Below, piece by piece: positions 26,966 to 36,986 of a DNA stretch of 64,000 nt (position 1 is its first letter; each line of letters opens with the position of its first letter). Below the pieces are notes generated by a model. It was given only the letters and a program-made list of their open reading frames with translations. It did no database searches and was not told the DNA's origin. A program made the translations under genes and the position numbers. The DNA comes from Mycobacterium fragae (GTDB lineage Bacteria; Actinomycetota; Actinomycetes; Mycobacteriales; Mycobacteriaceae): NCBI RefSeq assembly GCF_002102185.1, contig NZ_LQOW01000024.1, forward strand, positions 62,001-126,000, read 5' to 3'.

Positions 26966-28525
26966 TCACCGACCGGCCGGCGCTAACATCGTCTTCCAGC
27001 CGTCATCCCCTGTCTCACTTGAATTTTCGACCGCGTACTTGGCACCATCGGGGCCTACCAGCTCGCCGCTCTGCGGACTGTAGACGGCCGCGGGAGGCCC
27101 ACTCGGGACGTACACGCAGGGGTTTGGCTGCTGACCATTGCACTGGACGGTGCCCGATCCCGGGCGTTGCAGTGGATCGCTCTTCGGCGGCGGACTTCCA
27201 CCCGGAGGTAACCGGTCGGCGGGCGCCGGGTTCATCCCGTTGTTGACTGACGGCGCGGGTATCACCTGGCCCGGGTTCACCGGCTGATCGCAGCGCGCGC
27301 CGGGCGCGGGACAGTTGCGAATCTGATTCGGGTCGCCGTACCACGGATTGGTACCTAATGGCTCATATGGCTTGTTGCTGCGGCATTCTCGTGGCGTGGC
27401 GGCGCGTTTACCCGGGACGTCGACACACGGAAGGTTGCGTGCTCCGCGCACGGCGTTGGCCTGAGCGTCCTGTGGGATCCGGCAATATGTTCCGGACGGC
27501 ATCGGCGCCAGGCTGGTATCCGCCGGAGACCGCCACTGCGATGCCGGCAGAAAGCCGGTCAGGCACGGCGGGGGCTGGTTGATCGTCAGCATGCTGCCGA
27601 GCGACGCGTAGCCCGGGAACGACGCCGTCACCGCCTGGCCTTCCGCGCCGCCCTGCGGATAGGAAACCAGAATTTGCTCGACGCCCTTGTGGTAGCGCTT
27701 GAGCATCTCCAGCACGATCTCGAGATTCGCCAGGGTCTGCGGCAGCGACTCGCGGACATCGCTGAACACGGCGTTGACCTCGTCGGCGGTCGGCGCCCCC
27801 TGGGTGAGGATGCTTTGCACGTGCTGGTCGTTTTCGGCGGTCTGCGCAGTCAGCACGTCCAGGTTGTGCGACCAGCGCTTGATCGCTTGATCCGAGTCGA
27901 CCTGGCTGTCCAGGATCGGCCCGGAGTTTTGGATGATGTCGTCGATGTCGCCGAGGTTGGTCTTGAAGTCGCCGGCGAGCGCCTGTGTTGCATCCACCAG
28001 CCGTTGCAGCGCGGGCCCCAATCCGCCGACGGCTTGGGCTGTTTCGTCGAGCAGCTGACTGATCTTCTCCTTGGGCAGCACGGAAAGCCCGCGGTTGGCG
28101 GCATCCAGTGCGGGCCCGATCTCAGCGGGCACGGTGGCTTTGGTGATGGTCTGCCCCGGCGCGAAGTATTTGCCCGGGTTGCCCACCGACACCAGGTCCA
28201 GATACTGCTCTCCGACCGCAGACACCGAGTGCACGTTCGCCGATGCGTCGATCGGGATCTTGTACTTGCTGGCGATACTCATCGTCGCCTGCGCCCCGGT
28301 CTCGGTCGGCTCGACGGCGACGACCTTGCCGATGGTCTCGCCGCGATACGTCACGTTGGCGGTCCTGTACAGACCGCCCGACACGGGCAGGTCCGCCTTC
28401 AGCTCGTACTGGCCGATCCCCACCTGGCTCGGAATCCGAAGGTAGTACCAGCCAAGCGCGATCGCGGTGATCACGGCCAGGATGCTGAACAGGATCAGCT
28501 GGCGCCAGATGAACCGGGTCAGCAT
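26966..28525 (-). CDS. mceF: Mce-family protein MceF
   Basis: 519 residues from ATG 28525, giving MLTRFIWRQLILFSILAVITAIALG with one N-terminal membrane anchor. The MCE domain follows (ELKADLPVSGGLYRTANVTYRGETIGKVV). A long helical middle probably forms the periplasmic needle or tunnel, and the C-terminus is Pro/Gly-rich (DRLPPGGSPPPKSDPLQRPG). MceF proteins assemble with MceA-E to carry lipids across the cell envelope. The start overlaps the mceE end by seven bases. It is last of the mce genes. Confidence 0.92.
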   Translation of the reverse strand: MLTRFIWRQLILFSILAVITAIALGWYYLRIPSQVGIGQYELKADLPVSGGLYRTANVTYRGETIGKVVAVEPTETGAQATMSIASKYKIPIDASANVHSVSAVGEQYLDLVSVGNPGKYFAPGQTITKATVPAEIGPALDAANRGLSVLPKEKISQLLDETAQAVGGLGPALQRLVDATQALAGDFKTNLGDIDDIIQNSGPILDSQVDSDQAIKRWSHNLDVLTAQTAENDQHVQSILTQGAPTADEVNAVFSDVRESLPQTLANLEIVLEMLKRYHKGVEQILVSYPQGGAEGQAVTASFPGYASLGSMLTINQPPPCLTGFLPASQWRSPADTSLAPMPSGTYCRIPQDAQANAVRGARNLPCVDVPGKRAATPRECRSNKPYEPLGTNPWYGDPNQIRNCPAPGARCDQPVNPGQVIPAPSVNNGMNPAPADRLPPGGSPPPKSDPLQRPGSGTVQCNGQQPNPCVYVPSGPPAAVYSPQSGELVGPDGAKYAVENSSETGDDGWKTMLAPAGR

Positions 28526-29652
28526 TGCCGATCCGCCCTTTCGACGAGCGGCCCGCCGGGGGCGTCGTTCGGGTTCGGTGTGTAGCGGACGTCGGGGATC
28601 ATCGTTTCGGGGTCGCGCCCCCACGATTGCTCGAGCGCGCGCAGTGCTCCGGAGAATCCGGTTCCGGTCAGGACCGCGTTGTCGACGGCGCTGAGGGTCA
28701 GGTCGAGTGTCAGCGACAGGTTGAAGTAGTCGCCGCGGAACGACTTCGGCACGGCGTCGACATCGAACGGCCGCACGAGGATCAGCTTGAGCGCCTGGAT
28801 CAGATACGGTGAGCCACGGCCGAGTTCGCGCAACGGGCACTGCAGCGCCAGCAGGTCCTGGTGGAGGTTGCTCCGCGAGGCGGACAGGTATTGGTTGGAA
28901 ACCTGGCCGAGCCGACCCGTGGCGTCGACCGCGTCGATCAACAGGTTCTGCTTGTCGGCGAAATGCTTGATCAGCGGCGGGAATTCGGTGAAAACCCGAT
29001 CCAGAACGTCCGCGCGGGGACCCACGTAGGCCAACAGCCGGTTGGTGGAATCGATGGCTCGGGTGATGTCATCGGCCTGCTCGTCGAGTCGCGCGGTAAA
29101 CGTGTCCAGCTTGCCCAGGAAGGCCCGGATCTGGTTGGCCCGCCCGTGCACGATGTTGTAGGCCTCGTTTTGCACCACTTCGAGATTCGGGATTCCGCCT
29201 CCGCGCAAGATAAGGGCGAGACTGGCCAGCGTCTGCTCGGTGGTCGGGTAAGCCGACGAGTTCTTCAGCGGGATGGTGTCGCCGTCCTTGAGCAGTTCGG
29301 GCGACGGGTTGGGCGGGGCAGCCAACTCGACATGCTGAGAACCCAGCAGGCTGGTCTGCCCGATCTTGGCGGTGGCGTTCTTGGGGAGCTTGACGCTCTT
29401 GTCCAAGCCCAGCGTCAGCGTGGCGACCCAGTTCGTCAGCTTGATCGCGCGCACTGTGCCGACAAAGACATCGGCCACCCGCACCCGGCTGTTGAGGTTC
29501 AGGGCCAGCGTGTCGTGCATCTGGACGTAGACGGTGTAGGAGCCGGCCCGGGTGCCCGGCCCGCCGGGCATCGGGACATTGGCGATTCCATGCCAATTCG
29601 CGCACGACGTCAGTGCGACGACGGCTACCAGTAGCGCCAGCCCCCGCTTCAT
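28519..29652 (-). CDS. mceE: Mce-family lipoprotein MceE
   Basis: 377 residues. The N-terminus MKRGLALLVAVVALTSC carries a lipobox (LTSC), the hallmark of the E subunit (LprK/Lprl type), so it is acylated at Cys17. The MCE domain follows (YTVYVQMHDTLALNLNSRVRVADVFVGTV), then the helical region with AAPPNPSPELLKDGDTIPL. It is part of the hetero-hexameric Mce lipid conduit. Coupled to mceD by a four-base overlap. Confidence 0.93.
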   Translation of the reverse strand: MKRGLALLVAVVALTSCANWHGIANVPMPGGPGTRAGSYTVYVQMHDTLALNLNSRVRVADVFVGTVRAIKLTNWVATLTLGLDKSVKLPKNATAKIGQTSLLGSQHVELAAPPNPSPELLKDGDTIPLKNSSAYPTTEQTLASLALILRGGGIPNLEVVQNEAYNIVHGRANQIRAFLGKLDTFTARLDEQADDITRAIDSTNRLLAYVGPRADVLDRVFTEFPPLIKHFADKQNLLIDAVDATGRLGQVSNQYLSASRSNLHQDLLALQCPLRELGRGSPYLIQALKLILVRPFDVDAVPKSFRGDYFNLSLTLDLTLSAVDNAVLTGTGFSGALRALEQSWGRDPETMIPDVRYTPNPNDAPGGPLVERADRQC

Positions 29653-31223
29653 GAGCCGGCCTCGGCGGGTAGCGGCGCTCCTGCCGGTCCGGGCGCCGGC
29701 GTCGGCGCGACCGGTCCCGGGATTACGCCCGGCCCGGGCGGCGGTGCCGGGATCGGCACCTGCGGGGCGTGCAAGCCGATGGGGGGCACCACCGGGTACT
29801 CGTCGTACGCATTCGGCGGTCCCGGCGGGGTCTGTAGCCCCGACTGCGGCGGTGCGATGTCCGGGCCGCCCATGAGTTCGGCGAGGGATTCCGGCGTCAA
29901 CAGGCCCGCGGTGATCGGCCCCACCTGGGTGCCCTGCATGCCCGGCGCGACGACCCAGCCCGGTTGGGTATTGCGGTGCGACAACGGGGTATCCGGTACC
30001 CAGATTCCCGGCACCGTGGTGTCCTTGTATCCATTCGGCGGCTGCAGCCGCGGCTCGGAATAGGCGACTTCCTTCGGCAGCGTTTCGGCGGTGCTGAACA
30101 GGTTGAGGCCGAACGGCAGGTAGTTGAACTTGATCGCATCGAGAATCGGTGCGAGGTATTGCGCACAGAGCTCGGCGGATTCCTGATAGCCGAGTCGGCT
30201 ACCGGCCTGAATCATGCTGCAGATGAACTGCATTGGGTTCGCGAAGTTCGGGATCGCCGGAATCGACATCACCGCGCCGTGCGACGGGTGATAAATCTCG
30301 TTGAGGTTCGTCTCCAGCGTCGGCAGGACGTGCAGCGCGGTCTCCAGACCATTCAGCGGCTCGGGTTGCACCAGCGTGGTAGTAACCTCGGCGAGGTTGT
30401 TGACGTCGGCCGCGAGCACCTCACGGTTTTTGACCAAGAACGGGCGCAAGGTGGTGAGCAGGGCGTCGAACTGCTGTATCGCGTTGGCGAGGTCCTGGTC
30501 GGAACCGGTTAGCCTGTCGGTGAATTGGGCCAGGTTGGTGTTCAACGCGACGAACTGCTTGTCGTCTTTGTGCAGAGCGTTGACGAACAGCGCCAGGCTG
30601 TGCACCACCGCGAAGAAGTCGCCGCGGCGCTCGTTCAGCGCGGTCAACGACCGCGACACGCTGTCGAACGTCGTGTTGATCTGCTTGCCCTTGCCCGCCA
30701 GCCCGTTGGCGAACGACTCGATGACGTCACCGAAGGGACCCTTGGGCTGCTGGGGTGTCGGGCCGAGTTTGGAGATGATGTTAGCGACGCTGTCGCGCAG
30801 TTGATCCCACTCCGTCGGCACCTGGGTACGCTCGATCGGGATCACCGCGTTATCGGCCATCACCGGACCGCCCTGGTACGGCGGCTGCAATTCAATGCTG
30901 CGCGACGCCACCAGAGTCGGGTTCACGATCACCGCCGACGCGTTGGCGGGCACCGAGTACTTGTTGGCGTAATGAAAGGTCACCTTCATCTTGTCGCCGA
31001 CCGGCTCGATCTTGTCGACCGAACCGACGCGAACACCCATGATCTGGACCCTGTCGCCGGAGTAGAGCGCGTTCGCCGCCGGGAAGTAGGCCACCACGGT
31101 GTTGTTGACCAACCTCTGATACAGGTGGATCCCCACGTACCCGACAGCGAGGGCCAGCACCACCGCCAGCGCTCCGATGAGGCTGCGGCGCCGCCGGTTT
31201 CGGTTACCGAAGAAGGCGGTCAA
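29649..31223 (-). CDS. mceD: Mce-family protein MceD
   Basis: 524 residues. An N-terminal basic stretch and membrane anchor (RRRSLIGALAVVLALAVGYVG) precede the MCE domain (VVAYFPAANALYSGDRVQIMGVRVGSVDKIEP). A long helical region follows, then a Pro-rich C-terminus (PQVPIPAPPPGPGVIPGPVA). Same-strand order and four-base overlaps with mceC and mceE place it in the D position. It contributes to the periplasmic lipid tunnel. Confidence 0.92.
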   Translation of the reverse strand: MTAFFGNRNRRRRSLIGALAVVLALAVGYVGIHLYQRLVNNTVVAYFPAANALYSGDRVQIMGVRVGSVDKIEPVGDKMKVTFHYANKYSVPANASAVIVNPTLVASRSIELQPPYQGGPVMADNAVIPIERTQVPTEWDQLRDSVANIISKLGPTPQQPKGPFGDVIESFANGLAGKGKQINTTFDSVSRSLTALNERRGDFFAVVHSLALFVNALHKDDKQFVALNTNLAQFTDRLTGSDQDLANAIQQFDALLTTLRPFLVKNREVLAADVNNLAEVTTTLVQPEPLNGLETALHVLPTLETNLNEIYHPSHGAVMSIPAIPNFANPMQFICSMIQAGSRLGYQESAELCAQYLAPILDAIKFNYLPFGLNLFSTAETLPKEVAYSEPRLQPPNGYKDTTVPGIWVPDTPLSHRNTQPGWVVAPGMQGTQVGPITAGLLTPESLAELMGGPDIAPPQSGLQTPPGPPNAYDEYPVVPPIGLHAPQVPIPAPPPGPGVIPGPVAPTPAPGPAGAPLPAEAGS

Positions 31224-32791
31224 TTCTGGCTACCTCCCGCCGCGCCGCTACCTCCCGTTCCGCCCGATGTGATGAACGGAGCCGGCAGCTGCTCCCCTGG
31301 TCCCGGTGGCGCCGCGGGCCCGGGCGGGAGCCCCGGCGCGAACGTCGACGGCGGCGGCGCCGGACCGGCCGGCCCCAGGGGTTCGGTGCGTGCGCCCGGT
31401 GGCGCGTTCGGCGGCAACGGCACCGGCGTGCCCGGCAGGTCCGGGGGCGGCGCGCCGGGCCGCCCGGCGATCGGAATCCCCGGCGTCGGCGGCAGGCCGT
31501 TCGGGTTCGGCGGCGACGAAAGAACATCGGGCAGCACGGGATACGGCCCGTTGGGTCCAAAGGGACCTTGCCCTTGAGCGACGCCCGCACAGGGCATCGG
31601 GTTGCCCGGCCGCGGAATCAATTCCGGCGGTGGCGTGTACGAGCAGGGTGTCCCCGGCGCCACCGCGGGACCCGGGTGATCCGCGGTGCCTTCGAGCACC
31701 GGCGGCGCAGGCGGCGGCGCGCCGTTGGGGAACCGGGTGCCGTTCGGGTCGGGCCAGCGGAACGCGGGCAGGCCGGCGCTGCGCCAGAAGTCTTCTGGGT
31801 CGATACCACGCTTCTTGAACGCGGCATCGACCCACGGCTGCAAGATCCAGTACGGCAGCAAGTTGGCCAGGACTATCTTGAAGTACGGTCCCGAGGCGAC
31901 GGATTCTCCCAGCGATGCGGCAAATTGGCTGACATACCGCAGTGTTTGAGCCAGGTCGTCCTTGCGTGCTACCAGGACATCGCTGATGGCGTGCAACTGC
32001 TCCAGCACAGGGTTCAGGTTCGGGTTGTCGTTGATGAACCCCTGCACCTGCGCCGAGAACGCGGAGATGTTTTGCAGCAGTGCGTCGATGGCGCGTCCAC
32101 GTTCGTTGAAGGCGGCCAGCAGCGTCTTGGCGTTGACGAGCAGCCGGTTGATTTGTTCGCTGCGGTCACCGAGGACGCCGGCTACTTTGTTGGCCTGGAC
32201 AAGCAGGTGCTTGATCTGTTCGTCGCGTTTGCCGATGGTGTCGGAGAATCTTTGCAGACCCTGTAAGGCGGGGGTGAGGTGTGAGTATGTCTGGTTCACG
32301 GTCTGCGACAACACATTCAGCGACTGCTTAACGGTGTCGATGTTCCAGCCGGTGGCGGCCTTGGTGACGTCGAAGGCCGCGTCGTAGATCTGATAGGGGG
32401 TGGTGCTTTGGCCGCGCGGCAACACGCCCCCGGGCCTGAGTATCTGGTTTCCCCGGGGCTCGATCTCGAGCACTTTCTTACCAAGGATGGTGTCGGTCTT
32501 GATCGCCAGCCGGCTCTCGGTGCCGATGGTCTTGCTGCCGATGGTGAACTTGATCACGACGTGGTCGCCGTCGATTGTGAATCCCTGCACCTTGCCGACA
32601 TCGACACCGGTGATGCGCACCTTGTCGTTCTTGTTCAGTTGACCGGTATTGGTGAACTCTCCGTAGTAGGCGGGGCTGGCGAACAGCATCGGGATGCTGG
32701 TGAAGCTCTGGCCGACGGCGACGACGAGCACCAGTACGACGATGCCCATCAGGCCGACGCGAAAGCGGTTGAATTCCAGCAGCGTTCTCAT
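31220..32791 (-). CDS. mceC: Mce-family protein MceC with long proline-rich tail
   Basis: 523 residues from ATG 32791 (MRTLLEFNRFRVGLMGIVVLVLVVAVG membrane anchor). The MCE domain is YYGEFTNTGQLNKNDKVRITGVDVGKVQGF. Helical region to about residue 340, then ~170 residues extremely rich in Pro, Gly and Ala (PPPDLPGTPVPLPPNAPPGA). Such tails are common in MceC/MceD proteins and may cross or contact the peptidoglycan. Overlaps mceB and mceD by four bases each. Confidence 0.92.
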   Translation of the reverse strand: MRTLLEFNRFRVGLMGIVVLVLVVAVGQSFTSIPMLFASPAYYGEFTNTGQLNKNDKVRITGVDVGKVQGFTIDGDHVVIKFTIGSKTIGTESRLAIKTDTILGKKVLEIEPRGNQILRPGGVLPRGQSTTPYQIYDAAFDVTKAATGWNIDTVKQSLNVLSQTVNQTYSHLTPALQGLQRFSDTIGKRDEQIKHLLVQANKVAGVLGDRSEQINRLLVNAKTLLAAFNERGRAIDALLQNISAFSAQVQGFINDNPNLNPVLEQLHAISDVLVARKDDLAQTLRYVSQFAASLGESVASGPYFKIVLANLLPYWILQPWVDAAFKKRGIDPEDFWRSAGLPAFRWPDPNGTRFPNGAPPPAPPVLEGTADHPGPAVAPGTPCSYTPPPELIPRPGNPMPCAGVAQGQGPFGPNGPYPVLPDVLSSPPNPNGLPPTPGIPIAGRPGAPPPDLPGTPVPLPPNAPPGARTEPLGPAGPAPPPSTFAPGLPPGPAAPPGPGEQLPAPFITSGGTGGSGAAGGSQN

Positions 32792-33828
32792 TGCGGCGTG
32801 CACCTGCCCGTTGGCTGCTGCCAGATCCTGACCGTGCGGACCGGGCCGCCGGCTTGCAGGCCGTTCCATTTGATCGTGAGGTCGCAGACGTAGAAGTTCA
32901 CCCAGTCTCCGTAGAGGCCGATGCTGCGTCCGATCAGGTTGAGCGCGGTCGGTGTCTTGTGGATCAGATCTCCCAGCTGATCTCTTTGGTCGACGAGCGG
33001 CTGCTGAAGAACCTGGAGGTAGTCGATCTCCTTGTGCAGCAGAGCGCGGTTGTCGGCCAGCAGGTCGGCTACCGTTCCGGCGGCGTTGCTGATGTTCGCG
33101 GTGCCGGCGGCCAGCGGTTCGGCATGTTTGGACAGCCCGGTGATCAGTTTCTCGAAGTTGTCGACGGTGTCGTCGAACTGCTTTCGGTGCCGGACCGTGG
33201 TGTCAAGCACGGTGTTGAGGTTTTTGATCACCTCGCCGATCGCTTGGTCACGCTCGGCCAGTTTCGAAGTGACTTGCGCGGTCTGGTCGAGGATGTCGTT
33301 GATGGTGCCGCCCTGACCCGAGAATACGGTGACGATGGCCGACGCGATGGTGTTGACCTTTTCCGGATCGAGCGCGCGGAACAGCGGCTTGAAACCACCG
33401 ATCAGCGCGTCGAGATCCAGCGCCGGTGAAGTTCGGGACAGCGGGATGAGTCCGCCGGGCGGCAGGATCCGGTCGGCGCCTTCACCCTCGCCGCGGCCGA
33501 GTTCCACGTAGCGGTTACCGATCAGGTCGAGATAGCGGATCTGTGCGGTGGTCGACTGATAGAGCGGTATCGAGCGGTCGACGTCGAAGTCCACCGCTAC
33601 CCGCCTGCCGCCGTCGATCAGCCGGACCGCTTTGACCTTGCCGATCTCTACTCCGGAGGCGCGGACGAACTGTCCGTTGCGCAGCCCGCTGCCATTGCTG
33701 AATTCCGCGGAGTAGCGGTTGGTGCGGTTGAAGCGCATCTGACCGAACACCAGGACGATGGACGCAGTGATCAGCAGCAGCACCAACGAGACGATGCCGA
33801 GTCTGATAGCGGCGCCAGTGACTTTCAT
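32788..33828 (-). CDS. mceB: Mce-family protein MceB
   Basis: 346 residues, the shortest of the set, as usual for MceB. Membrane anchor AIRLGIVSLVLLLITASIVLVFG, then MCE domain (YSAEFSNGSGLRNGQFVRASGVEIGKVKAVRL) with the DLIGNRYVELGRG strand. It then has the helical repeat region with no proline-rich tail. It ends GPVRTVRIWQQPTGRCTPQ. Four-base overlaps (ATGA) couple it to mceA and mceC. Confidence 0.92.
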   Translation of the reverse strand: MKVTGAAIRLGIVSLVLLLITASIVLVFGQMRFNRTNRYSAEFSNGSGLRNGQFVRASGVEIGKVKAVRLIDGGRRVAVDFDVDRSIPLYQSTTAQIRYLDLIGNRYVELGRGEGEGADRILPPGGLIPLSRTSPALDLDALIGGFKPLFRALDPEKVNTIASAIVTVFSGQGGTINDILDQTAQVTSKLAERDQAIGEVIKNLNTVLDTTVRHRKQFDDTVDNFEKLITGLSKHAEPLAAGTANISNAAGTVADLLADNRALLHKEIDYLQVLQQPLVDQRDQLGDLIHKTPTALNLIGRSIGLYGDWVNFYVCDLTIKWNGLQAGGPVRTVRIWQQPTGRCTPQ

Positions 33829-35132
33829 GGGTTGATCGTGTTGTCCCCCACTTGGCGGCCCCAGAGGTACTCGATTGCGTACGGCGAGCCGGTATCGACG
33901 TGGTTGTACGGAGCGAGACTGGCGCCGGTATCCATCACCAGCGTGGGCGCGGGCCAGAAATCACGGGTGATCGTCTGCCAGCAGCCCGGCGCACCTCCCG
34001 GCCCACCGCGCGCGTTCACGCGCGGCAGATTGTCCGGATAGACATAGGGATTCGGCGCCCCGCCGACCAATCCGGCCAGCCCCAGGAGGCCCTGGGTGGC
34101 GATGACACCCGCCAACCCGGGGAGCGTCAGGATGCCGCCCAACCCGGAGGTCAGCTCGGTCATCGTTTTCAGCGCGTAGCCGTTGCCGCCGCCCGTCGTC
34201 GCATAGGCCAGGGGTTCTTCGTCGTGGTAACCGCGGATGGTGCAAAAGATCTCGGGACTGTAGGTGTCGAGGAGCTGGGCGGTGGGCACCAGATCGGCGA
34301 TCCCCCGCTGCAGGTAGGGCCCGCCCCGGCGGAAGATGTCTTCGCCGGTGTTGCCCACCCCGGTCGCGGCCAACAACGCGGCGTCCAGGTCGGCTTCCTG
34401 GCGGTGCAGCGTGCGGGCCGTGATCACCGCATGGTCGAGCGAATCGAGCAGATCCGGTGCGGCGTCGGCGTAGGTGTCGCCGAGCGCCGCGAGCTGCTGA
34501 ATGTCGTGGCGTATCTGCGGCATTCGCGGATTGATGTCGTCGAGGATGGCGTTGGCGTTGACGATCGACTGCCCGAACTTGTCGCCCAATCCGTTCAACG
34601 CCTCCGCGGCCGCGGCCAGCGTCAGGTTCACCTTGACCGGATCCACCTTCTCCGCGATCGAGGTGAGCGTTTCGAAAAGCGTGTTGAACTCTGTCGTCAC
34701 TGACCGCGCATCGATCTCGTGCTGCGAGGTTATGCGCTGCGGCACAGGGTGTTTCGGCGAGGTCAACGACACGTACTTGTTGCCGAATACCGTGGTGCCC
34801 CTGATATTGGCGTCCACATTCGCCGGGATCAACCTGATGTACTTCGGATTCACGTCCATGACGATTTTTGCCGCGGGCTTGCCGTCACGCTGGGTCTCCG
34901 AAATGCTGGCCACCCGGCCGATCTCCACCCCGTTGTAGGTGACCTTCGACCCGGGATCCATCACCAAACCAGCCCGGGCCGCCACCAACGTCAAGGGCAC
35001 CTTTGGGGTGAGCCGGCCCCGAAACTGCAGCCATACGAAGGTGAGAACCAACGCAACGACCAACAAGAAGACAATGGCCGCAGTCTTGTAGAGCGGGATG
35101 CGGGGCGGGTTCTCCTTCACCGGGGTGGTCAT
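33825..35132 (-). CDS. mceA: Mce-family protein MceA
   Basis: 435 residues. N-terminal anchor (LYKTAAIVFLLVVALVLTFVWLQF), MCE domain (VTYNGVEIGRVASISETQRDGKPAAKIVMDV, GTTVFGNKYVSLTSP) near residues 55-125, helical tunnel region and a C-terminal domain with GCWQTITRDFWPAP. MceA proteins of M. tuberculosis were the first implicated in cell entry and are now seen as lipid-transport subunits. It starts five bases after yrbEB. Confidence 0.92.
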   Translation of the reverse strand: MTTPVKENPPRIPLYKTAAIVFLLVVALVLTFVWLQFRGRLTPKVPLTLVAARAGLVMDPGSKVTYNGVEIGRVASISETQRDGKPAAKIVMDVNPKYIRLIPANVDANIRGTTVFGNKYVSLTSPKHPVPQRITSQHEIDARSVTTEFNTLFETLTSIAEKVDPVKVNLTLAAAAEALNGLGDKFGQSIVNANAILDDINPRMPQIRHDIQQLAALGDTYADAAPDLLDSLDHAVITARTLHRQEADLDAALLAATGVGNTGEDIFRRGGPYLQRGIADLVPTAQLLDTYSPEIFCTIRGYHDEEPLAYATTGGGNGYALKTMTELTSGLGGILTLPGLAGVIATQGLLGLAGLVGGAPNPYVYPDNLPRVNARGGPGGAPGCWQTITRDFWPAPTLVMDTGASLAPYNHVDTGSPYAIEYLWGRQVGDNTINP

Positions 35133-35137
35133 GACGG

Positions 35138-35977
35138 CTATACCGTGAGGTTGAAGTTCGGGTTTTTGCCGTACACCGCCATCGCGGTCAGCACGACCAC
35201 GACGACGATCGTGATCAACGACAGCCGCATCGACCGGCCGACCGCCTCACCGACGCCGACCGGCCCGCCGCTGGCGGTGTAGCCGTAGTAGCAGTGGGTG
35301 GTCATCACGACGAGCGCAACGAGGATCACCTCCGCGAACGACCAACCGACGTCGTTGGTGCGGATGAACGTGTGGAAGTAGTGGTTGTACGTGCCGATGG
35401 ACTGCCCGTAGAAGAAGACGGTGGTGATCTGCGCGGACAGGAAGGCCAGCGTGATCGCCAATGCGTAGAGCGGGATGATGACGATCAATCCCGCCACCAC
35501 TCGGGTGGAGGCCAGGTAGGCGATCGACCGGATACTCATGACCTCGAGTGCGTCGATCTCCTCGCTGATGCGCATCGCGCCCAGTTCGGCGGTGGCGCCG
35601 GCGCCGACCGTGGCTGCCAGCGCCTGACCGCAGGCCACCGGCGCCACAAACCGGACGTTGACCATGGCGGCCAAAAATCCGGTGAATGCCTCGACGCCGA
35701 TGTTGCCCAGCGACGCGAAACCCTGGATGGCGACCAGTGAGCCCGCGGACATGGTGATGAAGCCGACGATGGCGGCGGTGCCACCGGCGACGGCCAGGGC
35801 GCCGGTCCCCATCCCCATCTGGGCGATCATCCGCAGCAGCTCTCTGGGATAGCGGCGAAGAGCGAAGGGGATCAACCGGATTGCGGTCACCGCGAACCAG
35901 ACGATCTCTCCGAGTTCGGTCAGCTGCCGGGTGGGGGCACCGCCGTATCGGCGGAGGGTGGCGGCGGCAGTTGCCAT
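35138..35977 (-). CDS. yrbEB: YrbEB permease of the Mce transporter
   Basis: 279 residues with about five or six membrane segments typical of MlaE/YrbE permeases. The cytoplasmic ATPase-contact region is AELGAMRISEEIDALEVMSI, the conserved family signature (E-x-D-A-L-E-x-M). It forms the inner-membrane permease with YrbEA, powered by an unlinked Mkl/MceG ATPase that is not in this window. Its start follows the yrbEA stop by one base (TGACATG). Confidence 0.93.
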   Translation of the reverse strand: MATAAATLRRYGGAPTRQLTELGEIVWFAVTAIRLIPFALRRYPRELLRMIAQMGMGTGALAVAGGTAAIVGFITMSAGSLVAIQGFASLGNIGVEAFTGFLAAMVNVRFVAPVACGQALAATVGAGATAELGAMRISEEIDALEVMSIRSIAYLASTRVVAGLIVIIPLYALAITLAFLSAQITTVFFYGQSIGTYNHYFHTFIRTNDVGWSFAEVILVALVVMTTHCYYGYTASGGPVGVGEAVGRSMRLSLITIVVVVVLTAMAVYGKNPNFNLTV

Positions 35978-35978
35978 G

Positions 35979-36773
35979 TCAGCGCCCCGTTCCGAACCGG
36001 ACGCCGATGGTCGTCAGCACGGTGTTAACCGCGAAGAGCGCGATGAAGCACAGCACGACCGTCTCGTTGACGGCGGTGCCCAGGCCCTTGGATCCGCCGC
36101 GGACGATCAGCCCGCGATAACAGCCGACCAGCCCGGCGATCATCCCGAAGGTCGTGGCCTTGAGAAACGCGATCACCACCTCGGGTAGGCCGGTGAGCGT
36201 TGTCAGCGTGGAGAGGTAGGCGCCGCTCGAGACGTTCTGCAGGTAGACGCTGAAGAGGTAGCCGCCGCCCAGCCCGACGGCGATCACGAGCCCGTTGATC
36301 AGCACCGCGACGACGGTCGAGGCGACGACGCGGGGCAGCACCAGCCGCTGGATCGGGTCGATGCCGAGCACCTCGAGCGCGGCGATCTCCTCGCGGATGG
36401 TGCGGGCGCCGAGATCGGCGCAAATGGCGGTGGACCCGGCGCCGGCAACCACCAGCACGGTCACGATCGGGCCAAGCTGGGTGACCGCGCCGATCCCGGC
36501 ACCAGCACCGGAGACGTCGGCGGCGCCGAACTCGCCCAGCAGGACGTTGAGCGTGAAGATGAGCAATACGGTTTCCGGGATCGAGACCGCGATAGTGGGC
36601 AGCAGCGACACCCGCATCAAAAACCAGCCGTTCAAGATGAACTCGCGCCAGTCGAACGGCTTTTTCAGGGCTTTGGCGGTCAGCACGCACATCCGGAAGA
36701 ACCCGCCGGCGACTTCCACCCCCGGCCGGATCTGCTCGCGGATTCTGCCGGCAACGGCGTCCGAGGTGGTCAT
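35979..36773 (-). CDS. yrbEA: YrbEA permease of the Mce transporter
   Basis: 264 residues, multi-spanning. It contains the signature RTIREEIAALEVLGIDPIQRLVLPRVVA and GLVGCYRGLIVRGGSKGLGTAVN. The N-terminus MTTSDAVAGRIREQIRPGVEVAGGFFRMCVLTAKAL resembles the Mce1/Mce2 YrbEA type, but I cannot assign the operon to a numbered Mce family. It is the first structural gene of the operon, with two putative TetR boxes in its 256-base upstream region. Confidence 0.93.
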   Translation of the reverse strand: MTTSDAVAGRIREQIRPGVEVAGGFFRMCVLTAKALKKPFDWREFILNGWFLMRVSLLPTIAVSIPETVLLIFTLNVLLGEFGAADVSGAGAGIGAVTQLGPIVTVLVVAGAGSTAICADLGARTIREEIAALEVLGIDPIQRLVLPRVVASTVVAVLINGLVIAVGLGGGYLFSVYLQNVSSGAYLSTLTTLTGLPEVVIAFLKATTFGMIAGLVGCYRGLIVRGGSKGLGTAVNETVVLCFIALFAVNTVLTTIGVRFGTGR

Positions 36774-36898
36774 CGTGAAAAGCGCTTCGCTAGAAGGTGT
36801 TTCGCGCTATCTGTGAACGCGAACGATTTCCGGCTCCGTCGACCCGCGCTCTGGCTGGATGTCGCCCTGCTTTGCGCCACCCCGTAACTATGGCAGTC

Positions 36899-36914
36899 GA
36901 CCGTCCGTACAGTC
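36899..36914. promoter_or_regulatory. Putative TetR operator box 1 upstream of yrbEA
   Basis: GACCGTCCGTACAGTC is a 16-base box with partial dyad symmetry (GAC...GTC). It shares most positions with boxes at 36987 and 37723. It lies between the tetR-type gene and yrbEA. The resemblance among three boxes in the two relevant upstream regions suggests binding by the adjacent TetR regulator. Confidence 0.5.
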
Positions 36915-36986
36915 AACAATCAAGGGCTGCGCTAGCGGCTGGGCGGCCATTACCAGGTATTTGCGGATCCCAACGATGAGACGGTC

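Noticed and set aside
27358..27582. Short plus-strand frames within the mce genes
   Set aside because: They are shadows of mceF, with no ribosome site and atypical composition.
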